A stretch of 64,000 bases of DNA. It comes from Lentisphaerota bacterium (GTDB lineage: Bacteria > Verrucomicrobiota > Lentisphaeria > Oligosphaerales > JABHEG01). The position numbers and the translations under genes were made by a program. This document shows, piece after piece, positions 37,432-46,596 of the stretch (position 1 is its first letter; the number at the start of each line of letters is the position of its first letter). The DNA is taken from assembly GCA_018676675.1 (NCBI GenBank), contig JABHEG010000028.1:1-64000 (forward strand). The letters are read 5' to 3'. The notes under the pieces are model-generated. The model worked only from the letters and a program-made list of their open reading frames with translations, was not told the origin of the DNA and searched no databases.

Positions 37432-39126
37432 ATGGTATCCACGTACCCCAAACATGTCTGTCGCCAAGTACTGTCTCTTGACGGCATCTGGGACTTCTGT
37501 TTCCTGGGTGAGGATGTGGATCTGGACACCGTAGACGTTGCCGCTGCGAGAAGTTGGGACCGCATTGCTGTGCCCGGCGCCTTTGATGCGTGTCCAGCAT
37601 ACGCCGGACGCCGCGGGACAGCGGTGTACCGGACGACCGTTCGGACCACACCCGGGCAACGCGGCCGACTCCATTTTCACGGTCTTGGGATGTGGGCGCG
37701 GATTGTTGTGGACGGTGAGGAGCTGGCGACCGTTTCCCTGCCGTACAGCGACCTCTGGTTCGATGTCCCCAGTTCCCCGTCTGAAGAGCGTGTCATCACC
37801 GTGGTTGTGGACAACCGATTTGACCGGCAGCGGGTACCGCTCCAGGAGCAGTTTTTCGACTTCTACGCCTATGGCGGCCTCTACCGGAGTGTGGAGTGGC
37901 ACCAGGTCCCGGACCTGAGTCTGGACCGCGTTTTCGTGGATACCCTTGACCCACACGCCGGCTCTATTCGGGCGTCTGTGCATCTGCATGGGGCTGTGCC
38001 TCAGTCGGTCGATCTTGATGTGTGTCTGGATGGAGGGCCTCCTCAGCACTTTGCCACGACTCCGGTCACAGCTGATGGTGTGGCCGTGTTGGAACTGCGG
38101 GTGGCCGATCCCACGCCCTGGTCTCCGGCGTGTCCGACGCTGCACACCCTCCAGGTGAGTCTGAAGGACGACGATATCACTGAACGTTTTGGGCTCAGGA
38201 CCGTCTCCGTGGCGGATGATACCATCCTCATCAACGGCGAGGCACTCAAGCTCCTCGGATACTGCCGGCACGAAGCGCATGCCCAGTTCGGGCCTGCCCT
38301 TCCGCTGCAGCAGCTCGTGCACGATCTCCAACTGCTTCGTGAGTTGGGCTGCAACTACGTACGGGGGAGCCATTACCCTCAGGACCAGCGTTTCCTCGAT
38401 CTGTGTGACGAGATGGGGTTCCTGGTCTTTGAAGAAGCGCTGGGATGGGGACAGACCGTCGATCACTTCAGGGATCCATCCTTTTGCGCGGCTCAAGTTG
38501 AGCAGGCTCGCCTGATGGTCCACAAGAGCCGCAACCATCCGTCCGTCATCATGTGGGGATTCCTCAACGAGGGGGCCAGCCATACGGCTGAGTCGCGACC
38601 GCTGTACGAGTCGCTTGTTTCTGCCATCCGGGAATCTGACTCGACGCGTCCGGTCACCTATGCATCGAACCACCCCATGGATGACCTGAACTTTGACCTG
38701 GTTGACATTGTGAGCGTCAACTGCTACCCCGGCTGGTATGCAGCCGATCGGGAGGCCGTGTCACCCGTCGAGGAGATTCGGCCCAGATTGGAGGCCATCA
38801 TGGATTCACTTGCTGACCGTGGCCTCAGCGACAGGCCGTTCATCGTGACTGAGATCGGCGCGGGGGCTATCTACGGTTGGCGGGATCCGTTGGAGGCGCA
38901 CTGGTCAGAGGAGTACCAGGCGGCTTACCTGGGCGAGGTCTGCGAGATTGTCTGCACCGATGCCCGGATTGCCGGCGTGGCACTGTGGCAGTTCTGTGAC
39001 TGCAGAACATACGCCAGCGGCCGCGCCTTGATGCGGCCGCGAGCGTTCAACAACAAGGGAACGCTGGACGAGTACCGCAGGCCCAAGCTCGGCTTCGGAC
39101 GAGTGAAATCTGTTTTCACGGGCTGA
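37432..39126 (+). CDS. Glycoside hydrolase family 2 enzyme (beta-galactosidase/glucuronidase type)
   Basis: 564 residues, ATG at 37432 with AGGA six bases upstream; no signal peptide, so probably cytoplasmic. Domain order is GH2 N (sugar-binding, LDGIWDFCF; YAYGGLYRSVEW), GH2 immunoglobulin-like, then the TIM barrel. Catalytic landmarks are NYVRGSHYPQDQRFLDLCDE, the acid/base Glu in GFLNEGAS, and the nucleophile Glu in FIVTEIGAGAIYGW. The length fits beta-glucuronidase-like enzymes rather than LacZ. It follows the FAD oxidoreductase on the same strand after a repeat-bearing gap. Confidence 0.9.
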   Translation: MVSTYPKHVCRQVLSLDGIWDFCFLGEDVDLDTVDVAAARSWDRIAVPGAFDACPAYAGRRGTAVYRTTVRTTPGQRGRLHFHGLGMWARIVVDGEELATVSLPYSDLWFDVPSSPSEERVITVVVDNRFDRQRVPLQEQFFDFYAYGGLYRSVEWHQVPDLSLDRVFVDTLDPHAGSIRASVHLHGAVPQSVDLDVCLDGGPPQHFATTPVTADGVAVLELRVADPTPWSPACPTLHTLQVSLKDDDITERFGLRTVSVADDTILINGEALKLLGYCRHEAHAQFGPALPLQQLVHDLQLLRELGCNYVRGSHYPQDQRFLDLCDEMGFLVFEEALGWGQTVDHFRDPSFCAAQVEQARLMVHKSRNHPSVIMWGFLNEGASHTAESRPLYESLVSAIRESDSTRPVTYASNHPMDDLNFDLVDIVSVNCYPGWYAADREAVSPVEEIRPRLEAIMDSLADRGLSDRPFIVTEIGAGAIYGWRDPLEAHWSEEYQAAYLGEVCEIVCTDARIAGVALWQFCDCRTYASGRALMRPRAFNNKGTLDEYRRPKLGFGRVKSVFTG

Positions 39127-39183
39127 CGTTGCCTGCCTCGGTGCTACTCCGGCCCGGGCGGCTCTTCCCACGGGAGTTTTCTT

Positions 39184-40449
39184 ATGGATATTGTGGCGAG
39201 TTATCGGCGAGTGATCGACACGCCGGATATGGTCCAAGGCTCCCCCGAGGACATTTCACCGACACGCTTCGGGAAGATTGTGGACCTCCTGAAGGCGAGT
39301 GGACGCACCGACTGTTGTGTGCGAGGGAACGAACCTACCGCACATGCTGAGTTCGAGCGCCTTCTCGCGATTGCCGAAAAGGGACGGATTCGGGTTCACG
39401 TCGAGACGTGTGGTCTGTTGACGGCCGAGGCTCGAAGACTGCTCGAAGACCGGCCGTTACCCGTCATCCTGAAGCTGTACCGCCCCAGTGTCTATGAGCC
39501 GGGCCAACTGGAGGAAGTGGCTGCGGCGATTGGCGCGATCAACGCCGCTTACCCGGACAGGCTCCGCGTGTGCGCCGTCATTGACGACCTGATGCAGCCA
39601 CTTGATTACATCGAGTCCTTTGTGGGCGAGGTGGGGGCGAGGTCGGTGGCTTTCCGGATTGTCTGTCCCAAGGAACTCGACCAACTGCGGGCATTCACAG
39701 GCGACTTCGTTCCTGTGGTGACCGGCTTGGGCACAACAGGTGTTCGCGTCAGCCTTGAATGCGGGCTTCCTCCCTGTGTCTTTTCGGACGCGGATTACGG
39801 CGCCTTGGCCAAGCTCGATTGCCTGCCGATGCGGTGCCTGCCTCAGCCCGGGGTCCTCCCTGATTTACGCGTCTTCCATTGCTGGAGTCTGATCAGTCGA
39901 GCAACCGGGAATCTGGGGGCCTTCAGACAGACAGGACAAGCTTTGGACTTCCTCTTCAGCACGTTCGCTGATGCCCAGTGTGATTTGCGCCCATTTGCTG
40001 ATTGCACGGCGTGTCCCAGTGCGTCAAGTGAGGCGTGCGTCGGGCCGTGCCTGGCGCTGAAGCTTGAGCGGATCGAGGAGGATGTCGCTCGCCTGCGCAC
40101 GCGGGTCGAAGACGATGCAACCCAAGAGGACCTCGTGCAGCTCGGCGTGCGCTACTGGCAGTTGCGCAAGTTCAGCGAGGCTCGGGACTGCCTGGTCGAG
40201 GCGAGGCGAGGAGATCCGGGGAACGGTGGCGTTCACCTCATGTTGGGGCGCGTCTACCATCGTCTGGGGGATCTTGCCGGGATGGAAGAGGAGTACGAGA
40301 AGGCGGCTCGTTTGTCACGTGAGCCGGCTCCGGTCCTGGCTGAGCTGGGACGCGCTTTTGGGGCCGTGGGGAAAGCAGGGAAGGCCCGAAAGGTCCTGGC
40401 TCGGCTAAGTGCCCTTGAAGCAGAGGCCCAGTCACACCAGAGAGTGTAA
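39184..40449 (+). CDS. Radical-SAM-like/SPASM-like protein lacking CxxxCxxC, fused to TPRs
   Basis: 421 residues; ATG preceded by GGGAG at seven bases. The region RGNEPTAHAEFERLLAIAEK, then HVETCGLL, looks like the GGEPTLHP strand of radical SAM barrels. The N-terminal CxxxCxxC that binds the SAM cluster is absent, and the in-frame upstream bases do not encode it. A SPASM-like cysteine group is kept (FADCTACPSASSEACVGPC, about 275-293). The last ~120 residues are TPR-like (HLMLGRVYHRLGDLAGMEEE). It is probably non-catalytic or a binding subunit. It converges on the U32-like pair. Confidence 0.65.
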   Translation: MDIVASYRRVIDTPDMVQGSPEDISPTRFGKIVDLLKASGRTDCCVRGNEPTAHAEFERLLAIAEKGRIRVHVETCGLLTAEARRLLEDRPLPVILKLYRPSVYEPGQLEEVAAAIGAINAAYPDRLRVCAVIDDLMQPLDYIESFVGEVGARSVAFRIVCPKELDQLRAFTGDFVPVVTGLGTTGVRVSLECGLPPCVFSDADYGALAKLDCLPMRCLPQPGVLPDLRVFHCWSLISRATGNLGAFRQTGQALDFLFSTFADAQCDLRPFADCTACPSASSEACVGPCLALKLERIEEDVARLRTRVEDDATQEDLVQLGVRYWQLRKFSEARDCLVEARRGDPGNGGVHLMLGRVYHRLGDLAGMEEEYEKAARLSREPAPVLAELGRAFGAVGKAGKARKVLARLSALEAEAQSHQRV

Positions 40450-40463
40450 CTGCCCCCAAATGT

Positions 40464-40520
40464 TTGGAGCGCCGGTTCTCCTAACCGGCTTGGCCGCATT
40501 CGGAGATGCGGCGCCTCCAA
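40464..40520. repeat. Cloverleaf palindromic element between convergent genes
   Basis: An outer stem (TTGGAGCGCC with GGCGCCTCCAA) encloses two hairpins: GCCGGTTCTCCTAACCGGC (40471-40489) and GCCGCATTCGGAGATGCGGC (40493-40512). It sits between the convergent genes ending at 40449 and 40586 and could terminate both. Its left arm is repeated inside the GspC-like gene (14325-14352). Confidence 0.65.
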
Positions 40521-40585
40521 CGCGGTGTTGCGGCCAGCACTTCCCTGCTCAGAAACGGGGTGGTTACGGCCGAGGACGGTGGCGA

Positions 40586-41563
40586 TCAGATTGGGATGTA
40601 GGGCTCGAAGATGAGCCTGCTCATCGGCAGTTCGCCGTTGATGTACGGCTGTGCTGCAGGACCATGGAAAAGAAAGACCGAGTTGCCGCGGTGGGTCACG
40701 CCGTCGCTTCGGTGTCGTATCGGCGCGGTGCAGTTGAACGACTGGCAAGGTCTTGCACACGGCTCGTCGAGCACAACGTGCCGTCGAACCGGATCCTGGA
40801 GGCTGGCAGTGAAGCAGTTCCGGCCTCCCGTGACGTACCCCCAGGGGAAATAGAACCCGAACGAGAAGTCGCCCTCTTCTTCCGGTAGGCTGACGCCTTG
40901 GGGGGTGATGTCAAGGTCCACTCGCTCGATACCAAGCCGGGCCAGTTCATCCTGATAGGCCCCATTTGACAGGCTCAGCCCGCGGAAGCCGCGCAGCTGG
41001 TTCGCCCGAATGTCATCTTCGTCGGTGTCAATTGCGGCCATGTTCACTGCCCGAAGCCCATGGTCTGCCGAGACCCCGAGCCGGGTCTGTTTCACCAGCA
41101 GTCGACCCAGCACAGGTGTGAAGGCGGCGTAGTCGCGGGACAGGACCGAGAGCATTCCCCAGTCATTGACGACAACTTCCCCGGCGCCTTCCTCAGCCAG
41201 GGCGTCGAGGTTGGCGCACGTTCGTTCGAGCCCCGCATCGGTCAGGCAACCTGTCACGTAGGTGAATTCCCAGCCGAGCTGGCGGGCGAAGTAGTACGCC
41301 TGTCGCACCTCATCGGGTGAAGGAATCAGGTGTTCACAGAACTCCTGGCCAAAGTAGAGGCGACTGGCTTCCTCGCCCACATCGCAATGGCTGTGGAGCA
41401 ACTCCAGGGCTGCCAGGTTCCCGTAGTATTCGCGGTTGTTGATGGCTTCCGGGAAAATGGCATTTGAGACGGTGCTGGGGATGTCGTTCAGGTTGAGGCG
41501 CTGCAGTGCTTCCTCGATAGCGAGAAGGCGGTCGATACTGGCGAAGTAGAGTGCGACTTCCAT
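40586..41563 (-). CDS. U32-family-like (UbiV-like) TIM-barrel protein
   Basis: 325 residues from ATG 41563, one base after the stop of the upstream gene (TAACATG). It is barrel-like with VVVNDWGMLSVLSRDY near residue 130, which recalls the NDxG strand of UbiV-type U32 proteins, and C-terminal cysteines (EPCARPCQSFNC). Such proteins usually carry a [4Fe-4S] cluster and work as heterodimers with a second U32 protein, here the upstream gene. The link is by pattern and pairing; the sequence is divergent. Confidence 0.6.
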   Translation of the reverse strand: MEVALYFASIDRLLAIEEALQRLNLNDIPSTVSNAIFPEAINNREYYGNLAALELLHSHCDVGEEASRLYFGQEFCEHLIPSPDEVRQAYYFARQLGWEFTYVTGCLTDAGLERTCANLDALAEEGAGEVVVNDWGMLSVLSRDYAAFTPVLGRLLVKQTRLGVSADHGLRAVNMAAIDTDEDDIRANQLRGFRGLSLSNGAYQDELARLGIERVDLDITPQGVSLPEEEGDFSFGFYFPWGYVTGGRNCFTASLQDPVRRHVVLDEPCARPCQSFNCTAPIRHRSDGVTHRGNSVFLFHGPAAQPYINGELPMSRLIFEPYIPI

Positions 41564-41564
41564 G

Positions 41565-42650
41565 TTACGTGCCCCTCTCATCCACATGGTAGTAACAGGT
41601 CCCGCAACGAGCACAGAAGCCTGGACTGTTCAGGAGTTCACGACAGACATCGGGGGTGGGGTCGGGGTGGTCCAGTACTGTTCGCAGCAGGCGCAGGTGT
41701 TCGTATTTCTGCCAGGTTTCGCCTCGTAGAGGCAGCTTGAGCATCGTCACCCCGATTTCACGGAGGCGAGGGACGGCGCAGAGGCCGCAGTTGATGAGGA
41801 GGATCTGCGCCACGGCTGAGCTTAGCCCCGGCGTATTCGCATCATCCGCACCGTACGCCGGCAGGTTTGCGCGCCTGGGATCGACCGCGACCTCTTTGCG
41901 CCAGCGATCCAGTGCACTGCCTTCCGTGAACTGGGACGGGAGATCGGCCAGAACATCCTCTATCCGCTGTTTCCAGCCGTTTGAGAGGCGCCGGCCCACC
42001 AGGGCATCCGGCGCCCCGAAGTCGACGCAGAGATTGTCGTCCAGTCCACAGTGGGAACTGAAGCAAAGCGCGTCGTTGAAGATGCACCGGTAGCCGAGCA
42101 CCATGACTTCAAAATCGAGGGCCAAGTCCTGAACAGAGGCGATGAGGCGCCCCATCTCTCCCAATGACATCTTGCGAGGTAGGACCACCCGGCGGATCTT
42201 GCCGATGCCGGTGTAGTAGCGGACCGTTTCCGAGTTCCAGCAGGCCGCTCCCGTGCTCAGGTGGAGAGGGCGTTCGACACCCCACTCCCTGAGCATCATC
42301 ATCAAGGCGGGATCTGCAACCGTGTAACTGTCGGGCCCCAGTTCCTCCACCCGCATGATCGCGTCACGGATCATCGGCGTGATTCCGGCGGGGTGCTCGT
42401 GCGCGTTGAACGTCATGCTGATGCGCTTGCCCAGGTTGTGCACGAGCGAGATTGCTTCGCTCAGGTCATCGATGTCGGTGAACTGACATTGGGCCCCATA
42501 GGCACGCCGGTTCAAGCTGTATTCCCAACCGAACGTGTTCGACCATTCCGGGGGGATGAAGCCGGCGAAGAACTCGTCAGCTCCCGCCTCGGCATACGCG
42601 TGCAGTCCGCGCGCGCCGTCTCCACCATCCAGCCCCATCGCTATTTTCAT
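41565..42650 (-). CDS. Peptidase U32-family-like protein (UbiU/YegQ-like)
   Basis: 361 residues. It begins MKIAMGLDGGDGARGLHAYA and has the family strand RRVVLPRKMSLGEMGRLIAS, then FEVMVLGYRCIFNDALCFSS with Cys residues in the cluster-binding region (also HCGLDDNLC). Extra cysteines lie at the C-terminus (CARCGTCYYH). Most U32 proteins studied are not peptidases but Fe-S proteins in tRNA/rRNA or quinone hydroxylation. It is upstream of, and coupled to, the UbiV-like gene. Confidence 0.72.
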   Translation of the reverse strand: MKIAMGLDGGDGARGLHAYAEAGADEFFAGFIPPEWSNTFGWEYSLNRRAYGAQCQFTDIDDLSEAISLVHNLGKRISMTFNAHEHPAGITPMIRDAIMRVEELGPDSYTVADPALMMMLREWGVERPLHLSTGAACWNSETVRYYTGIGKIRRVVLPRKMSLGEMGRLIASVQDLALDFEVMVLGYRCIFNDALCFSSHCGLDDNLCVDFGAPDALVGRRLSNGWKQRIEDVLADLPSQFTEGSALDRWRKEVAVDPRRANLPAYGADDANTPGLSSAVAQILLINCGLCAVPRLREIGVTMLKLPLRGETWQKYEHLRLLRTVLDHPDPTPDVCRELLNSPGFCARCGTCYYHVDERGT

Positions 42651-42742
42651 GCGCAGGTTCTCTCACTTCTTGGGTTCGCCCGTTGCGGGGCAGGTATGGC
42701 GTTTCACCCTCTTCGGGGACTCTTGGCACGGCCAGGGGTGGG

Positions 42743-44215
42743 TCACTTCGGGCTCCCGTGGCAGTCCTTAAACGGTTTCCCACTGCCGCAGAAGCATGCC
42801 CCATCCAGCTGCTTGCCGATGCGTTTCTTGGCCTTGCCTGCCTTGGCGCTTCTGGAACGCGCGGCACTCACGAAGGTGAAAACAGGGAATTCTTCCGTCA
42901 AGTAGGCGCGTCGCAGCCGGCGGAGCTTGGCGAGAATCATGCTTGCCAGGACACGTCGAACCTGTTTGTGTCGGTCGTAGCGTTCAGTGAAGTCGATGAG
43001 CGTGAAAGAGAGCTCGAATCGCGTTTGCTCAGCGTAAAAGCGAAAGAGGTCGTCTTCCAGGGAGAAGTAGAGCCGGGGCTTGCCAACGAGTGCCAGCGCC
43101 TTGTCCACGTAGGCCAACACTTTCTGGTGGTGGTGCGTGAACAGGTAGTGGTCAGCGAGGAACACAGTGACTTTGGGTGCCTGCGAGGGGGGCGGCGAGA
43201 GCATGCTAGGGCATCCCCGGAAGAAGGCGATCCGGCGCTGACTCGACTCCGGCGCAAGGAAAGCCTGGAGTCCCTGGTGGTCGGAGACGGCGGCCGTCCG
43301 GAACCCGCGCCGCTTTGCATCCTGCTCCAGTCCCCGGCACGTCGCCTCCTGCAGGAAGAAGACGACCCCATCCGTTCCTGCCTTGTCGATGGCTCGAAGC
43401 AGATCGGTGTGCTTCTGTTTGGCGGTCTTGAAGACCAGCTTTGCGAGTCTGCCGCTTTTCCCCGATCGAACGGGACCGGCGAGGGCACGTGCGTAGTTTG
43501 ACGACAGCTCGTGGGCCACAGTGGGCGACATGCGGCTTGTCAGCCCGGCGACGGTTTCGAAAAGCTCAGGCAGGACACGGGCGAGGTCCATCACCTTGCG
43601 GTCTTCCTGCCACGGTGGAGCGGCCTTGGTTGTTCGATACACTGCGGCGACGGCCTGGAGTTCGCCCCGATCGAACATGGCAAGTCGCCCGTCGTAAAGA
43701 CAGCAGTCTGCCTCACAGAAGAGGGCTACTGACGAGGGTTCGCTGAACAGACCCGGAGTGAGTCGGGCGTCTCGCACGAACTGAACGAGATCGCAGAGGA
43801 TGATGTCTGCCTTGAGAGCGTTCTTCAGTTTGAGTGTCGCCCGCCCAAAGGTCCGTCCGGCACTGCGCACATCGACGGGGAGTGTTCCGTTGAAGAAATC
43901 GGTCAGCTTCCGAGCCTGGAGGTGATCCCCCGGCATCCCTGAGAAGATGAAGACCCGCTTGCCTCGGGCGACATAGGCCAGCGCGGCCAACATGACAATG
44001 TCCAGTTGGGGGAGTCCATCCACCGCCAGGAGTTCGCCCCTGGCAACACCGTCAACGGCCTCTCGGCACCGGGCGACTGAGGCACTGTCACGCGGTATCG
44101 TCCCCAGCCCGTCGGATTCCATGGCCAACAGGGAGTCGATGAGGGTCTTGAAGTGGTCGCTCCACTCGCTCCCGGTCGTCCCCCGGAGTTGCTCCCACGT
44201 TTCAGTTACTCCCAT
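42743..44215 (-). CDS. Degenerate SecA-like protein with SEC-C zinc tail
   Basis: 490 residues from ATG 44215 (AGGTGG upstream). The C-terminus CFCGSGKPFKDCHG is a SEC-C zinc motif. The body parallels SecA: LLAVDGLPQLDIVMLAALAY sits where SecA has its GEGKT loop, but Walker A is lost; ADIILCDLVQFVRDARL corresponds to the SecA ADITYGTNNEYGFDYLRD strand; and ALFCEADCCLYDGRLAM corresponds to the DEVDSILIDEAR Walker B. A second NBD-like part follows (KQKHTDLLRAIDKAGTDGVV). It should not hydrolyse ATP. A binding or adaptor role is inferred. Confidence 0.6.
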   Translation of the reverse strand: MGVTETWEQLRGTTGSEWSDHFKTLIDSLLAMESDGLGTIPRDSASVARCREAVDGVARGELLAVDGLPQLDIVMLAALAYVARGKRVFIFSGMPGDHLQARKLTDFFNGTLPVDVRSAGRTFGRATLKLKNALKADIILCDLVQFVRDARLTPGLFSEPSSVALFCEADCCLYDGRLAMFDRGELQAVAAVYRTTKAAPPWQEDRKVMDLARVLPELFETVAGLTSRMSPTVAHELSSNYARALAGPVRSGKSGRLAKLVFKTAKQKHTDLLRAIDKAGTDGVVFFLQEATCRGLEQDAKRRGFRTAAVSDHQGLQAFLAPESSQRRIAFFRGCPSMLSPPPSQAPKVTVFLADHYLFTHHHQKVLAYVDKALALVGKPRLYFSLEDDLFRFYAEQTRFELSFTLIDFTERYDRHKQVRRVLASMILAKLRRLRRAYLTEEFPVFTFVSAARSRSAKAGKAKKRIGKQLDGACFCGSGKPFKDCHGSPK

Positions 44216-44358
44216 CGTTGCCACCTGTCTCTTGCGTGCTACCATCCAGGTCCGCCCAATGGCACTCACGCACCACGGGTCCGCTACGATATCGCTCGCC
44301 CGTAGTCAAGGCAAGGTGCACCAGGCGGAGGGGAGAAAGTCAGGAGGGAGTGGGCAGG

Positions 44359-45015
44359 CTACTGGAGGCGATGGGCGATGTCGTCGCCTCTGAGGTTGAC
44401 ATCTGTAAGCGGTTGACTGTAGGCCGTATCAATTGTGCCGTCCTGCCCCGCACTGATGACGAACACCGCGAGTTTGACGGCGCCGTCCGCGCCAAGAGCT
44501 CCGGTCGTCGAGTCGAAGTACTCAATGTTAATCATGTACCGGTTGCCCCACGGGTCTGATTCGGGTGAGGTGGCGAGGTAGGGACCATTCCATCCGGTGC
44601 CGCCAATGGCCTTGAGCCGGTAGCCCGGAACGTTGTTCATCAGGTGGTTCTCAAGGTAGTCAGCATCTGTTGTCTGCCAGTCGGTCGTATCATGCGAGTC
44701 GGGGGAGCACGCGGGTGTATTGCCCGGGCTGACCAGAAGGTGGATTGCGGACGATCCCGGCCCCCCGTTGCGCGAATCCCTTGTCTGGGGGACGAACCCC
44801 ATGTCCTGGTATTGTCTCACAATCGCTTCCGACAGCGTTCTCACATCTTGACGCGCCCGTAGGATGCGCGCTTGCGTGATGTGAGACATGACCGTGGGAA
44901 CAAGGACGGCGGTGAGAATGGCGATGACGCTCAGGATGATGGTCATCTCGACAAGCGTAAGAGGGCGGCAATGACTCCTGGTCGTTGTTCTCAGGTTGGT
45001 TGCCGCTCGGAGCAT
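44359..45015 (-). CDS. Stand-alone GspG-type pseudopilin
   Basis: 218 residues from ATG 45015 (GAGAG nine bases upstream); a TTG at 45045 is less likely. The prepilin motif is RPLTLVEMTIILSVIAILTA, with Glu+5. The C-terminal part (TGWNGPYLATSPESDPWGNR, then VISAGQDGTIDT) matches GspG, though the usual DGRxGTxDDI ending is altered. It is not in the T2SS operon and could be an accessory pilin or substrate of the same machine. Confidence 0.8.
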   Translation of the reverse strand: MLRAATNLRTTTRSHCRPLTLVEMTIILSVIAILTAVLVPTVMSHITQARILRARQDVRTLSEAIVRQYQDMGFVPQTRDSRNGGPGSSAIHLLVSPGNTPACSPDSHDTTDWQTTDADYLENHLMNNVPGYRLKAIGGTGWNGPYLATSPESDPWGNRYMINIEYFDSTTGALGADGAVKLAVFVISAGQDGTIDTAYSQPLTDVNLRGDDIAHRLQ

Positions 45016-45052
45016 GTCGGTTAGCTCTCTTTCTTGTCCACTCAAGAATACG

Positions 45053-45078
45053 TTTCCGCCGCTTGGTTGAAGCGGGAC
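45053..45078. repeat. Hairpin in the leader of the pseudopilin gene
   Basis: CCGCTT (45059-45064) and AAGCGG (45070-45075) form a stem with a five-base loop, followed by GACTA. The layout recalls the REP-like units at 25737-25796. The rest of 45079-45303 contains GGAGGACCT...AGGTCCGCTCC (near 45260-45293), a possible stem 3' of the URO-D-like gene, and no gene. Confidence 0.35.
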
Positions 45079-45303
45079 TATCAGTCTGTCGGCGCGTCTC
45101 GTTTCTCAGCGCCCACGCTTCGCCTCAGCAACGTCTGTGCCAAAAACGGATTTACAGAACAGCAAGAGGCTTTGTATAAGGGTGTTATGTAATTGTGGTT
45201 TTACTGAAGCGGCGTCCTGTTCGCAACTATGCGAGGCAACCTACCTCCATCGATTGCAGGAGGACCTACAAACGGTGGAGGTCCGCTCCCTCCAGAAGCG
45301 ATG

Positions 45304-46377
45304 TCATCGGTGGGCCAGCTCGGCTGAGAGGTCCAGGTACCGCTGAATGCCCTCACCAGGTACATTGAAAGGGATGTGGTTGCCGACGCACATCATGTAA
45401 CCGTCGGACATGCGACCGGTTTCGGCCATCGACTCGACCATCGACCTTACCTCCGCAGGGTCGTTGCGCATCAGTACGCGATTGTCGCCCTCTCCGGCGA
45501 TGAAGCAGTTCTCATATCGCCGGGCGATGGCTTTGTAGTCTGTGAAGGGCTCACTGATGATGCCCCGGGCGCCACAGGCCATGACATCGTCAACGAACGC
45601 ATCAACACACCCATCCACCATGAAGATCACTTCCTTACCTGCATCGCGCACGATGCCCCAGAATTCTTCGTAGCGCGGGAAGATGAACTTACGCATCCAC
45701 TCCGGGCTGCAGACGGGCCCGTTTGCCAGGACGATATCGTCGTGGGAGACGATGAAATTGATCGGCAAGCGGGCGAATGCACGGAACACCCGGCGGTTTA
45801 TCTCGGCAAATTCCTCCATGACGCGCTCGAATTCGGGCTCGAGGCAGAGCCCGAGGAAGTGTTCATAGCCGAAAACAAGCATGGGCCACATGAACATGGT
45901 GTTGTAGAAGCCTACGCTAGCCGAGCTGCCCTCGGGGGCTTTGTCACCCCATTCTTCCGGGTACCTTTTGCGGTAACGCTCGTAGATGATCTCTTCACTG
46001 CTGAAATCGCCATCCACAACGACATTCCAGCCGCTGAAGTCGCCTTGTTCCAGGGGGCTGAACGCGAGCATTTCGTCCGGACCGGCGAAGCGGGCTGAGG
46101 CGACATCCTGTTGCCAGTCGTTCCGGTAGGAATGGCCCCATCTCCCTTTCCCCCGGTCGGTCTGCTCATCCAGCCTTGGGATCGGGGTGTCGTCCTGCGG
46201 AACGGGCGCCCCGAGGAAAGGGTAGAGCTCCCTCAGGCGCAACATGCACGTGCGGGGCTGCGCGTAGAAATCGATACCGGTGATGTAGGTGGCGGCGTCA
46301 GGGTTCGACCAGTGTTCCCAGTGGGGGATTCGTTTGGGGCCGCACCCCATGTAGCTGTCGTAGCGTGCATCGCCCAT
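45304..46377 (-). CDS. URO-D superfamily protein, divergent
   Basis: 357 residues. The fold matches the URO-D/MtaA superfamily: FIVSHDDIVLANGPVCSPEW, then RKFIFPRYEEFWGIVRDAGK and MVDGCVDAFVDDVMACGARG, followed by an EPFTDY strand. The second motif replaces the HxCG zinc site of the paralogue at 3823 with DGC, so metal binding may differ. Such proteins in PVC bacteria are numerous and mostly unassigned. The likely role is C1 transfer; a decarboxylase role is unlikely. Confidence 0.75.
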   Translation of the reverse strand: MGDARYDSYMGCGPKRIPHWEHWSNPDAATYITGIDFYAQPRTCMLRLRELYPFLGAPVPQDDTPIPRLDEQTDRGKGRWGHSYRNDWQQDVASARFAGPDEMLAFSPLEQGDFSGWNVVVDGDFSSEEIIYERYRKRYPEEWGDKAPEGSSASVGFYNTMFMWPMLVFGYEHFLGLCLEPEFERVMEEFAEINRRVFRAFARLPINFIVSHDDIVLANGPVCSPEWMRKFIFPRYEEFWGIVRDAGKEVIFMVDGCVDAFVDDVMACGARGIISEPFTDYKAIARRYENCFIAGEGDNRVLMRNDPAEVRSMVESMAETGRMSDGYMMCVGNHIPFNVPGEGIQRYLDLSAELAHR

Positions 46378-46484
46378 GGTGTCCGTCCTCTAGTTCCTTC
46401 AGCAGCTGCAATTCGTCCGGCGCAGTCCCCGTTCAACTCAGTTGAGTATAGAAGAAGAAGGGGAGCGCCGCAACTCATCCCTTT

Positions 46485-46500
46485 GACCACAGCGGTGGTC
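46485..46500. promoter_or_regulatory. Short perfect inverted repeat upstream of the 46597 gene
   Basis: GACCAC-AGCG-GTGGTC lies about 100 bases upstream of the 46597 start, between divergent genes. It has the size of an operator half-site pair, but nothing else identifies a regulator. Confidence 0.25.
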
Positions 46501-46596
46501 AGTCGGGCAGTGGTGGTGGTATGTTGAATGACACGCTGTCGGACTGGCTTTCCCGTCGCACTGTGACGGACCTCCAAGCATGCAAGGATCGATTCC

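Noticed and set aside
37429..38673. 414-codon antisense frame opposite the GH2 gene
   Set aside because: Complementary frame in a GC-rich gene; the GH2 motifs are on the plus strand.
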